Source: a virus
IMG/VR virus record: IMGVR_UViG_3300028553_000176
Location: 1 to 23,156 of that record
DNA length: 23,156 nt
Reading direction: 5' to 3' (one strand)
Under the pieces are notes generated by a model. That model searched no databases. It was not told the origin of the DNA and saw only the letters and a program-made list of their open reading frames with translations. Position numbers and translations under genes: made by a program. Of the stretch, positions 1 to 6,216 are shown one piece after another. Numbering within the stretch: position 1 is the stretch's first letter; each line of letters opens with the position of its first letter.

Positions 1-25
1 CTAAAGAACGCAAGGAGTTCCAACG

Positions 26-421
26 ATGAATGATCTGTCCAAAGTGATACCTTGGGAAACTGATTGCATAGATGACTCTAAGGGCGCTCCTTGGAGCGAA
101 CTTGAACATGAAGACTTTCACGTGAAAGTGTTTCGTGACATGTATCCAGTAACCCCAGGACATCTACTATTTGTGCCTAAATACAATACCATTGCAGTAA
201 TGAACGATGCTGTGGCTAGTGCCATTAGATATGGCGAAGGCAAACTACTTAATGGTGAGTGGGACGGGTTTAATCTCGGGATGAATGTAGGTGAGGCTGC
301 TGGTCAAACCTGTACGTGGCCTCATGTGCATTTAATCCCCCGACGTAAAGGCGATATGGAAGATCCGACAGGTGGAGTAAGACATGTGATACCTGATAAA
401 GGAAATTATCGTAAATGGTAG
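26..421 (+). CDS. HIT-family (histidine triad) protein
   Basis: A 131-residue protein of the HIT superfamily, which are nucleotide hydrolases or transferases acting on substrates such as diadenosine polyphosphates and nucleoside phosphoramidates. Family signs are the VTPGHLLFVPK segment (residues 42-52), the FNLGMNVGEAAGQT segment (82-95) and the core WPHVHLIPR (98-106). In the usual HxHxHxx triad the middle His is the nucleophile; here it aligns with H100 and the third His with H102, but the first His is Trp (W98). The catalytic His is therefore kept while one supporting His is lost. The start has a good ribosome binding site (AAGGAG, about 8 bases upstream). The next gene overlaps its end by 7 bases, suggesting translational coupling. 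The cellular role in the phage is unknown; nucleotide metabolism during infection is an inference. Confidence 0.85.
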   Translation: MNDLSKVIPWETDCIDDSKGAPWSELEHEDFHVKVFRDMYPVTPGHLLFVPKYNTIAVMNDAVASAIRYGEGKLLNGEWDGFNLGMNVGEAAGQTCTWPHVHLIPRRKGDMEDPTGGVRHVIPDKGNYRKW

Positions 422-609
422 AAATTTGTGTTCCTTGGAAAAATCAAACCAATGTTTGGTGGGATGAAATCTGCGCTCGTATAATTGAACATTTCGGATT
501 ACCCGGAAATAGGTATACCACAGAAGTCAGCAGTATGGAAATAAAATTCTTATTTCGAGATAACAGAGATGCATTGTTGTGTAAAATAATGATAAGCGAA
601 GAATTATGA
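415..609 (+). CDS. Small conserved phage protein, unknown function
   Basis: A 64-residue protein that I do not recognise functionally. It starts inside the end of the HIT gene (7-base overlap) and ends in an ATGA overlap with the next reading frame, so it sits in a coupled series and is very probably translated. It has an aromatic N-terminal stretch (VPWKNQTNVWWDEIC) and a predicted alpha/beta mix, with no membrane segment or signal peptide. It resembles small hypotheticals that I recall from T4-like marine phages, but no domain can be assigned. Confidence 0.65.
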   Translation: MVEICVPWKNQTNVWWDEICARIIEHFGLPGNRYTTEVSSMEIKFLFRDNRDALLCKIMISEEL

Positions 610-778
610 ATAAATTACACATATGGACTCTAACTGTCGAGCAAGACCCCGAAAACGGAGATTGCATATTGATATTTCCTCCTGAGATATTAGAACAAGC
701 AGGATGGGGGAAGGTGATACATTAACTTGGACTGATCAAGGAGACGGCTCTTGGCTTTTAGAAAAGAAGAGTATATAA
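606..778 (+). pseudogene. AbrB/MazE-like small protein, split by a frameshift
   Basis: The ATG at 606 overlaps the previous stop (ATGA). The first frame reads 39 codons to TAA at 723-725. At a run of five G (706-710) a shift to the -1 frame continues the same protein to TAA at 776-778, giving a composite of about 57 residues. The first half holds HIWTLTVEQDPENGD and FPPEILEQAGW; the second half starts EGDTLTW and contains DGSW. That order is typical of AbrB/SpoVT-like 'swapped-hairpin' small proteins common in phages. One added G in the homopolymer would restore a single ORF, so either a sequencing or assembly error or a real mutation is likely. Programmed -1 slippage is less likely: the zero-frame codons TGG GGG do not form a good X XXY YYZ heptamer. 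DNA binding or an antitoxin-like role is inferred only from family resemblance. Confidence 0.6.
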
Positions 779-779
779 T
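751..779 (+). promoter_or_regulatory. Possible sigma70-type promoter ahead of queE
   Basis: TTGGCT at 751-756 (4 of 6 to the -35 consensus), a 17-base spacer, and a perfect TATAAT at 774-779. A start site about 7 bases downstream would fall on the queE ATG at 785, giving an almost leaderless message. It overlaps the end of the broken AbrB-like frame and could be chance in AT-rich DNA. Confidence 0.35.
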
Positions 780-784
780 TAACT

Positions 785-1651
785 ATGAGTAAAATTAAAA
801 TTGCAGAGCTGTTTTACAGCATTCAGGGCGAAGGCAAATATATGGGTGTGCCTTCTGTATTCTTACGTACATTTGGTTGTAACTTTAAATGTCAAGGATT
901 TGGCATGCCAAGGGGTGAGCTTAGTGTCGAAGCCGATGAACTTGGCAGTATTTCTCATATGTTTAACAAATATGAGGAACTACCTCTAGTCAGTACAGGA
1001 TGTGACAGTTATGCATCGTGGCATCCAGACTTTAAAAACTTGAGTCCTATGCTTGAAAGCAATGCTATTGTACATCGCATTATGGAAATACTTCCACACC
1101 GTCGTTGGGAAGATGAGCATCTTGTTATTACTGGAGGCGAGCCATTACTAGGTTGGCAACGTGCTTATCCAGAATTGTTATCGCATCCTAGTATGGATAG
1201 ACTTAAAGAAATTACCTTTGAAACTAACGGTACTCAAAAGTTATCATCAGAATTCAAAGCATATTTGGCAAACTGGATCGACAGCAACGCAGATGGTTAC
1301 ATGCGTGACAGCAACAGTATTACATTTAGTATAAGTGCTAAACTTCCATGTAGTGGAGAGAAGTGGGGGGAAGCTATTTGTCCAGAAGTAGTTTGTGAAT
1401 ACGAACAAATTGGTACAGCCTATTTGAAGTTTGTTATTGCTACAGAAGAAGACTTCGCCGATGCCGAACGTGCAATTAAAGAATTTAGAGCTGCCGGATT
1501 TACAGGTCATGTTTATCTAATGCCGGTAGGCGGTGTTGAAAGTGTTTATGCATTAAACAATAAGAATGTAGCATTACTGGCAATGAAAAACGGTCTACGT
1601 TATAGTGACCGGCTGCAAGTGCCATTGTTTAAAAACGAGTGGGGTACTTAA
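785..1651 (+). CDS. queE: 7-carboxy-7-deazaguanine synthase (radical SAM)
   Basis: A 288-residue QueE homologue. QueE converts 6-carboxytetrahydropterin to 7-carboxy-7-deazaguanine using S-adenosylmethionine and a [4Fe-4S] cluster, the step leading to preQ0, queuosine and 7-deazaguanine DNA modifications. The N-terminus FYSIQGEGKYMGVPSVFLR (residues 10-28) is the classic QueE opening, and ITGGEPLLGWQ is the SAM-binding GGEP motif. Cluster cysteines are C32, C36 and, after a 36-residue insertion, C73 in GCDSY, where CD(T/S) aligns with the usual third cysteine. The standard CX3CX2C is thus CX3CX36C, resembling the enlarged cluster loops seen in some QueE proteins. No other deazaguanine gene (folE, queD, queC, dpdA) is in the window. 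The product could feed DNA modification by the phage or queuosine for host tRNA. The next gene starts in a TAATG overlap. Confidence 0.92.
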   Translation: MSKIKIAELFYSIQGEGKYMGVPSVFLRTFGCNFKCQGFGMPRGELSVEADELGSISHMFNKYEELPLVSTGCDSYASWHPDFKNLSPMLESNAIVHRIMEILPHRRWEDEHLVITGGEPLLGWQRAYPELLSHPSMDRLKEITFETNGTQKLSSEFKAYLANWIDSNADGYMRDSNSITFSISAKLPCSGEKWGEAICPEVVCEYEQIGTAYLKFVIATEEDFADAERAIKEFRAAGFTGHVYLMPVGGVESVYALNNKNVALLAMKNGLRYSDRLQVPLFKNEWGT

Positions 1652-1836
1652 TGAAGAATGTTAACTATTGTTATTTTAACGATAGATACAGTTCTACGTG
1701 GACCTTGAGATTTAAAGGAATTTATGCTTCTTTGCGTCGAAACAAAGTGGCGAGGACCTGGCATTTTTATATGAAACGAATTACTGATTTGGACATATTT
1801 GGTCTATATCATGAAATAGGATGGAAAGTAAAATAA
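1651..1836 (+). CDS. Small protein, unknown function
   Basis: A 61-residue, basic and aromatic-rich protein (RYSSTWTLRFKG near the N-terminus). I chose the ATG at 1651 because it forms a TAATG overlap with the queE stop; an in-frame start at 1639 lies within queE and is less likely. Its own stop makes another TAATG with the next gene. This back-to-back coupling supports translation. I do not recognise a family. Confidence 0.6.
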   Translation: MKNVNYCYFNDRYSSTWTLRFKGIYASLRRNKVARTWHFYMKRITDLDIFGLYHEIGWKVK

Positions 1837-2276
1837 TGAAAAAATTTATAGAACGGTTATTTGGTATAGATAAGATCAGAGCAGAAGCTGAACGATCTAT
1901 AGTTATCGCAGCAGAAGCTGCTGAAGCTGCCAAAACAGCCAGTGCCGCAGCCGAACGTGCAGCAGAAGCAGAAGCGCAGGCCAAGCTGTCACCAAAAGAA
2001 CGTGCTACCCGAAAAAAAGAACCCTGGATAGGGGTACTCGAAACACATGTCAATAAAGATAATGTGCGTAATGGCTTTTTTGAGCTTGACTGGAACGACC
2101 TTTTTGTGTTAAAATTAAAGCAAGAGGGATACGGTGAGGATGGTGACAAAGACGAAGAAATCGTAGATCGTTGGTTCCGTGAACTGTGTGCCAATGTAGT
2201 AGTTGATGGTGATTTTGGCGGTCCTGTAAACACAGGCCTAATTGATATCAAAACAGTAAAGAAAGATAATCTATGA
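1836..2276 (+). CDS. Conserved phage protein with Ala/Glu-rich N-terminal helix
   Basis: A 146-residue protein with two parts. Residues 1-50 begin MKKFIERLFGIDKI and continue as an Ala/Glu-rich helix with repeated AAEAAEA-type heptads, likely a coiled coil. From about residue 58 there is a compact domain with EPWIGVLETHVNKDN, NGFFELDWND and EEIVDRWFRELCANV. This layout resembles a hypothetical that I recall from T4-like cyanophages, but no biochemical role is known to me. The ATG at 1836 is preferred over 1821 because it forms TAATG with the upstream stop. It ends in an ATGA overlap with the flap nuclease, so production of the two is probably coupled. Confidence 0.75.
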   Translation: MKKFIERLFGIDKIRAEAERSIVIAAEAAEAAKTASAAAERAAEAEAQAKLSPKERATRKKEPWIGVLETHVNKDNVRNGFFELDWNDLFVLKLKQEGYGEDGDKDEEIVDRWFRELCANVVVDGDFGGPVNTGLIDIKTVKKDNL

Positions 2277-3277
2277 ATTACATCTTAGTTGATACAGCAA
2301 ACACATTCTTTCGTGCTCGTCACGTAATCAATGGTGACGCTGATATCAAACTAGGCATGGCGTTCCATATTACACTAAACAGTATTCGCAAGGCTTGGCA
2401 ACAGTTCGAAGGTAGTCATGTTATATTCTGTTTAGAAGGTCGCAGCTGGCGCAAGGACTTCTATACACCTTACAAGGCGCAACGTGCTGCCGCTCGTGCT
2501 GCACACACAGAAAAAGAACAAGATGAAGAAAAGATCTTCTGGGAAGCATTTGATACATTTAAAGAATTTATCACAGACAAAACTAACTGCACGGTACTGC
2601 AAAATCCGCGGCTTGAAGCAGATGATCTTATCGCTGGTTGGATTCAAAGTCATCCCAATGACAATCATATCATTATCTCAACTGACACAGACTTTGTACA
2701 ATTAATTGCACCCAATGTCACACAGTACAATGGTGTAATGGAACATGTTATCACTGACAAAGGAATATTTGATGACAAAGGCAAAGCAATCATTGATAAG
2801 AAAACACAAGAGCCCAAGCCAGCGCCTAATCCAGAATGGCTGTTATTCGAAAAATGCATGCGTGGTGATACCAGTGATAATGTGTTCTCAGCGTATCCGG
2901 GTGTACGTACTAAAGGCACAAGCAAAAAAGTGGGTCTTACTGAAGCGTTCGAAGATCGTAACAGCAAAGGATATGCGTGGAATAATCTCATGCTGCAGAG
3001 ATGGTCTGACCACAATGGTCAAGAACACCGTGTGTTAGAAGATTATGAACGCAATCGTCGACTTATCGATCTAACATATCAGCCCGATGACATCAAAGAA
3101 ATAATTACAAATACCATTTCCACTGCTACTGCTGAACAAAAGAATGTGAGTCAAGTTGGTATAAGATTAATCAAGTTCTGCAACCTATGGGATTTGAAAA
3201 AAATTGCTGATCAGGCACAGAGTTATGCCGAACCACTTAACGCAAGATACACGAACTTAGAAATTGTGACAGCATGA
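2273..3277 (+). CDS. rnh: T4 RNase H-like 5'-3' exonuclease / flap endonuclease
   Basis: A 334-residue PIN-like FEN-superfamily nuclease. In T4 the homologue removes RNA primers from lagging-strand fragments. Visible metal-ligand motifs are D7 (YILVDTANTFFR), E115-A-D117-D118 (RLEADDLIAGW), D138 and D140 (ISTDTDF), and D199 and D202 (MRGDTSDN). These are followed by a helix-3-turn-helix DNA-binding region, YPGVRTKGTSKK (208-219). The second acidic motif, usually Asp in FEN proteins, reads FCLEGRSWRK, so E55 stands in its place. Length is close to T4 RNase H (about 305 residues) with a longer C-terminus. The start overlaps the preceding stop (ATGA), and the next gene's first possible ATG overlaps this stop. 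It probably acts in phage replication. Confidence 0.92.
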   Translation: MNYILVDTANTFFRARHVINGDADIKLGMAFHITLNSIRKAWQQFEGSHVIFCLEGRSWRKDFYTPYKAQRAAARAAHTEKEQDEEKIFWEAFDTFKEFITDKTNCTVLQNPRLEADDLIAGWIQSHPNDNHIIISTDTDFVQLIAPNVTQYNGVMEHVITDKGIFDDKGKAIIDKKTQEPKPAPNPEWLLFEKCMRGDTSDNVFSAYPGVRTKGTSKKVGLTEAFEDRNSKGYAWNNLMLQRWSDHNGQEHRVLEDYERNRRLIDLTYQPDDIKEIITNTISTATAEQKNVSQVGIRLIKFCNLWDLKKIADQAQSYAEPLNARYTNLEIVTA

Positions 3278-3297
3278 TCACACTACAGGAGATAGAG

Positions 3298-3774
3298 ATG
3301 ACAGACATACACGCTAAACCTATCATAGCAAATAAATTTTGGATCGTAGAATCTAATGGCGAGAAGATTGCTACTCTGAGAAAGGACGGTGACAATAGAT
3401 TTGTTATGAGCAACGAGACCGGTATAAAAATCTATGAGACTAAAGATAGTTTAACCAAACAGTTTGGTAAAAAGTTTTTCACTGTAAAGATTGTCAAAGA
3501 GGCAGACACGGCTCTGCCTAATGAAGTTCATGGGTATGCTACCAGCACTGAGCCTCACAACGCCATGTTTGATATACGGAAAAAATTACCGCTATTCACA
3601 AAAAGCAGCGATTCAAAAAGTTTATATTGTGCAGGCTACTACTGTATCAAATTTGAGAAAGGATGGGTCAAGAGTTTTTGTCCTAAAAAGATCACACTAG
3701 AACGATATTCATACAAAGGTCCGTTTAAAACAGAATTAGAGATGAAACAGGTATTGACTAATGTCACAAAGTAA
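3298..3774 (+). CDS. Conserved phage protein, unknown function
   Basis: A 158-residue protein. I chose the ATG at 3298 because ACAGGAG lies 6-8 bases upstream and the downstream sequence MTDIHAKPIIANKFWIVE looks like a natural N-terminus. An earlier ATG at 3274 overlaps the nuclease stop (ATGA) and would add eight residues. Features include KFWIVESNGEKIATL near the N-terminus and a C-terminal KGWVKSFCPKKITLERY followed by SYKGPFKTELEM. It resembles a small conserved T4-like phage protein known to me only as hypothetical. No membrane segments. It overlaps the next start by 14 bases. Confidence 0.75.
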   Translation: MTDIHAKPIIANKFWIVESNGEKIATLRKDGDNRFVMSNETGIKIYETKDSLTKQFGKKFFTVKIVKEADTALPNEVHGYATSTEPHNAMFDIRKKLPLFTKSSDSKSLYCAGYYCIKFEKGWVKSFCPKKITLERYSYKGPFKTELEMKQVLTNVTK

Positions 3775-4009
3775 TTTACCAGGAATACTGCCTACAGTAC
3801 AAAAACTCATTCAACGAATCAGTGTTGCTGAACGTAGCCAACAAAAAGAAATACGCATTAGCATACAAGAAGCTCGAGATCTCACTGCAGAATTAGCACT
3901 GTTAACAGCTAAACTGGGAAGCACTGTCAGCGAAATACATCAAATGTTAACTGCAATCAAAGAATCTACTACCCAAATAGACGTGAAATTCGACGGCGGG
4001 CAGTTCTAA
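3761..4009 (+). CDS. Small helical phage protein, unknown function
   Basis: An 82-residue, Leu/Ile/Gln-rich, almost entirely helical protein (LPGILPTVQKLIQRIS, then EARDLTAELALLTAKLGST) ending in DVKFDGGQF. The heptad-like spacing suggests a short coiled coil. It starts inside the preceding gene and is the last gene before the late promoter at 4017, so it probably closes the upstream transcription unit. Function not recognised. Confidence 0.7.
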   Translation: MSQSNLPGILPTVQKLIQRISVAERSQQKEIRISIQEARDLTAELALLTAKLGSTVSEIHQMLTAIKESTTQIDVKFDGGQF

Positions 4010-4016
4010 AAAAAGA

Positions 4017-4024
4017 CATAAATA
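4017..4024 (+). promoter_or_regulatory. T4-type late promoter octamer (CATAAATA)
   Basis: CATAAATA lies in the 46-base gap between two genes, 31 bases ahead of the ATG at 4056. T4 late promoters are TATAAATA, read by the phage sigma factor gp55; NATAAATA variants are known to me from T4-like cyanophages. A start site 5-7 bases downstream would place the hairpin at 4025-4053 almost entirely within the 5' leader. Confidence 0.7.
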
Positions 4025-4053
4025 TATACGTGGTTAATTAGGAAACACGTATA
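4025..4053 (+). promoter_or_regulatory. Leader hairpin presenting the ribosome binding site in its loop
   Basis: A perfect 8-base inverted repeat: TATACGTG (4025-4032) pairs with CACGTATA (4046-4053) around a 13-base loop (4033-4045) that carries the Shine-Dalgarno-like TTAGGAAA. The ATG follows three bases after the stem. Such a fold could expose the site and shorten its effective distance to the start. If the late transcript starts a few bases into the left arm, the stem would be partly lost, which matters for its role. Confidence 0.5.
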
Positions 4054-4055
4054 AA

Positions 4056-4340
4056 ATGTCTAGACCCAAGCCAAAAATTCTTTTAGAGTATGCTTACAAG
4101 GAAACTTTCAAAGTTGAGCAAATTCTTGACTCAGAAGCTATCTGGGCTGTGTTCTACAACGGTCAACCTTTCAATCTCAAAAGCGGTAGTCTAATAGCCA
4201 GCTATCCTGGACCAAAATATAAAAAAGTTTCATTTTCGAATCCTGGACATGCACATAATTTGGCAAAAAAATTAAACAAACTTTTTAAAACCACAGACTT
4301 TGCTGTGGTCAAACTCACTGCTGGTGAAGAGGTAGCCTAA
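4056..4340 (+). CDS. Conserved phage protein, unknown function
   Basis: A 94-residue basic protein directly behind a late promoter. It begins MSRPKPKILLEY and contains AIWAVFYNGQPFNL and YPGPKYKKVSFSNPGHAHNL, a pattern that I recall from hypothetical proteins of T4-like marine myoviruses. No catalytic motif, membrane segment or signal peptide. Late expression suggests a role in assembly or host takeover late in infection, but that is inference. The next gene starts one base after its stop. Confidence 0.75.
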   Translation: MSRPKPKILLEYAYKETFKVEQILDSEAIWAVFYNGQPFNLKSGSLIASYPGPKYKKVSFSNPGHAHNLAKKLNKLFKTTDFAVVKLTAGEEVA

Positions 4341-4341
4341 C

Positions 4342-4743
4342 GTGGATTCCAAGGATGCCTATACCCGGGTATTCTTGCAGGCAGCAGAATTATCCGTTAA
4401 CGAAAAAAATATCAAAGACTACAAAGCTGTTTGGTGGTGGAGTTTTAGAAACAAAGATCAAGGTGGTTTGAGATTGACCGAAAAGGCCTTGGAATTCGTT
4501 GAAGAATATGCTAAAATTAAAACATATAAAATAGAATTTCCAAAAGAATTTGCATTTACTCCACAGGTGTTGCTTTGGTTAGACAATTACATCGATTCAC
4601 CATTTTTTGTAAACAAAAAATATATCATTGTCATGAAAGAAAAAGCCGCATTTGAACTGTATCTGCTTAGTGGTGATATTCGAAAGCTAGGACATAACAG
4701 AGCCATGAACAAAAGACTTAGCCAAGAATCCACCCCCGAATAA
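4342..4743 (+). CDS. Conserved phage protein, unknown function (GTG start)
   Basis: A 133-residue protein starting at GTG, one base after the preceding stop, with GAAGAGG upstream as the likely ribosome binding site. It contains YKAVWWWSFRNKDQGGLRL near residues 28-46 and a C-terminal ELYLLSGDIRKLGHNRAM. The spacing and content resemble hypotheticals of T4-like marine phages. No domain with known activity is seen. It is followed by a 24-base gap holding the second late promoter. Confidence 0.75.
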   Translation: MDSKDAYTRVFLQAAELSVNEKNIKDYKAVWWWSFRNKDQGGLRLTEKALEFVEEYAKIKTYKIEFPKEFAFTPQVLLWLDNYIDSPFFVNKKYIIVMKEKAAFELYLLSGDIRKLGHNRAMNKRLSQESTPE

Positions 4744-4751
4744 TCCTACTG

Positions 4752-4759
4752 TATAAATA
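4752..4759 (+). promoter_or_regulatory. T4-type late promoter, exact consensus TATAAATA
   Basis: An exact match to the T4 late octamer in a 24-base intergenic gap. Only 8 bases separate it from the ATG at 4768. With a start site 5-7 bases downstream of the octamer, the transcript would be leaderless or nearly so for the first gene, while the following genes keep their own ribosome binding sites. Confidence 0.8.
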
Positions 4760-4767
4760 TTTTCACT

Positions 4768-5040
4768 ATGTTTGACCTTAATCCTATGGATGTTTTACAA
4801 CAGAGAAATTTGCGTACAATTGCTCCGCATTTTTCTATGTTCACTGTTACTGAAACTGAGTTGTTTAATGGCGTGGAAGATTGGGTTCGAACAAAGCTCA
4901 AAGGCAGATATTATATCTGTACAAAACCTGCTGTAGATCGCAGCGGGAATCTTAGATCTTCATGTGTAATAGGATTTGAAGATCATCAAGAACTAACTTA
5001 TTTCATGCTTGCATGTCCACACCTAAGGAGAACACAATGA
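4768..5040 (+). CDS. Conserved phage protein, unknown function
   Basis: A 90-residue protein directly after an exact late promoter. It starts MFDLNPMDVLQQRNLR and contains ETELFNGVEDWVRTKLKGRY and ELTYFMLACPHLRR. No ribosome binding site is visible before the ATG, in line with a near-leaderless message or read-through translation from the preceding gene. It resembles a hypothetical in the conserved block of T4-like marine phages that also includes the next three genes. Stop and next start overlap as ATGA. Confidence 0.78.
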   Translation: MFDLNPMDVLQQRNLRTIAPHFSMFTVTETELFNGVEDWVRTKLKGRYYICTKPAVDRSGNLRSSCVIGFEDHQELTYFMLACPHLRRTQ

Positions 5041-5267
5041 CAGAAGAAATCAACGAACCATCTGGCACAGAATCTGTTGCCGAACAAGCAGCACCTGCGC
5101 CGCAGTCTGCACCTGATTTAAATATCAGCGACCTACTAGCAGTAAAAAATATCATAGAAGTTGCTACTTCAAGAGGTGCGTTCAAAGCCGCCGAGCTAGA
5201 AGCCGTAGGTAAAACTTTTAATAAATTAAATAGTTTTCTAGAATCTATATCTAAAAAGGAAGCCTAA
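5037..5267 (+). CDS. Small acidic phage protein, unknown function
   Basis: A 76-residue protein. I chose the ATG at 5037 (AAGGAG 7 bases upstream, ATGA overlap with the preceding stop) over an in-frame ATG at 5013. Residues 1-28 are Glu/Ala/Pro-rich and probably disordered; the rest, from LNISDLLAVKNIIEVATSRG, is a helical domain ending in KLNSFLESISKKEA. It resembles small hypotheticals of T4-like marine phages. An assembly or scaffold-type role would be guesswork. Confidence 0.75.
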   Translation: MTEEINEPSGTESVAEQAAPAPQSAPDLNISDLLAVKNIIEVATSRGAFKAAELEAVGKTFNKLNSFLESISKKEA

Positions 5268-5918
5268 ATGCGAAGCCTAAAACACATAGGTAGAATTCAA
5301 AACACAGGAGCCAAGATATTAGTGGTGTTTAGAACTTTGCCAGGGGAGTCAAATATGGCTCTAGTATTACCTGTAGCACAACTACCGGACCAATATCATG
5401 ACGCAATTATGACATTGGTAGAAACTGATCAGGCACAAGACGCATTTGAATTTGGTGAAATCATGCACATCCGGCTATTTCCAGATGGTAGACCCATGCT
5501 GAGGGCCATGCAAGCTGATGGTAGATTGATAAAAGTACCTACGGATTCCGTAATGATGACTCCTACTACCAACGACACTGTGCTGTTAGCCAACCTCAAC
5601 ACATTAATCGCCGAACAGAAAAACTGCACTATCGACGATCTATGCCAATTTGTAGCAGGAGCACCATCAGTTAAGCCAGTGATCAAAGACATAGCCACAG
5701 TCAACGACATGACGCCGGCAGTGGATTCAGATATTCCCGCTCCTATTAGAGCACAGGCCGACACAAACGCCGCACTGTCTGATCGCGACCTTGCCAAATC
5801 ATATCGTAGTCAAGCAGATGCCATGTACAAAGAAGCAGCTAGATTACGCAAAGAAGCCGATAATTTAGATCCGGTGATTAAAAAGACCAAAAAAGTAGAA
5901 GACACTGTTGATGCCTAA
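5268..5918 (+). CDS. Conserved phage protein with helical Lys/Ala-rich tail
   Basis: A 216-residue protein starting directly after the preceding stop, with AAGGA about 10 bases upstream. The first 115 residues form a conserved domain (MRSLKHIGRIQNTGAKILVV, LPDQYHDAIMTLVETDQAQ, LFPDGRPMLRAMQADGRLI). A Pro/Ala/Asp-rich linker follows (about 130-165), then a charged helix, KSYRSQADAMYKEAARLRKE, and a Lys-rich end. The closing helix suggests a coiled coil or an interaction tail. I recognise it as a conserved hypothetical of T4-like marine myoviruses; function unknown. It overlaps the next gene by 8 bases. Confidence 0.8.
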   Translation: MRSLKHIGRIQNTGAKILVVFRTLPGESNMALVLPVAQLPDQYHDAIMTLVETDQAQDAFEFGEIMHIRLFPDGRPMLRAMQADGRLIKVPTDSVMMTPTTNDTVLLANLNTLIAEQKNCTIDDLCQFVAGAPSVKPVIKDIATVNDMTPAVDSDIPAPIRAQADTNAALSDRDLAKSYRSQADAMYKEAARLRKEADNLDPVIKKTKKVEDTVDA

Positions 5919-6216
5919 TCCTTTATTCAAACCTCCGCGCCACCTTGTAAAAGAATGGCCGGAGATTTTTGAAGATCTTTACATGAACACCATGCCTGTG
6001 GCCTATCTAGATTCGGTGAGATTAGATTTCACAGATGGTCGGATATGGGAAATTAATGTTCAGGAACAGCTCTCTGACGCTGCTCCGGATGAGATAGCCG
6101 AAAAGCTTCTTGGTATTTTCCAGGAATATCGCAAAGACATTAAAAAGATAGACTTTCAAATGGATATTGAACGACTGAAAAACGATATCCAGGAAAGCTC
6201 TAAAAATCTTCTTTGA
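5911..6216 (+). CDS. Conserved phage protein, unknown function
   Basis: A 101-residue protein; start ATG at 5911 inside the end of the preceding gene (a TTG at 5908 directly precedes it and is not needed). The N-terminus is MPNPLFKPPRHLVKEWPEIF and the C-terminal half is charged and helical. It is the last plus-strand gene. Its final six codons overlap the end of the opposing minus-strand gene by 17 bases. It belongs to the same conserved block as the preceding genes. Confidence 0.78.
   Translation: MPNPLFKPPRHLVKEWPEIFEDLYMNTMPVAYLDSVRLDFTDGRIWEINVQEQLSDAAPDEIAEKLLGIFQEYRKDIKKIDFQMDIERLKNDIQESSKNLL

Noticed and set aside
1-33. Possible end of an upstream plus-strand gene
   Set aside because: One frame is open to TGA at 31-33 for ten codons and another stops at 2-4. 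Too short to decide which, if any, is real.
706-713. Programmed -1 frameshift site in the AbrB-like gene
   Set aside because: Codons TGG GGG do not allow tandem slippage of both tRNAs, and no downstream stem-loop is evident; a homopolymer indel is simpler.
1781-2251. Minus-strand ORF of 156 codons
   Set aside because: Antisense to the Ala/Glu-rich coiled-coil gene; its Ser/Ala-rich composition is the mirror of GCA/GAA codons. The plus-strand gene has coupled starts and a recognisable C-terminal domain.
2665-3015. Minus-strand ORF of 116 codons inside the flap nuclease
   Set aside because: Shadow of a gene with clear catalytic motifs on the other strand.
5429-5797. Minus-strand ORF of 122 codons
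   Set aside because: Lies wholly within the conserved 216-residue plus-strand gene, without a start signal or recognisable content.
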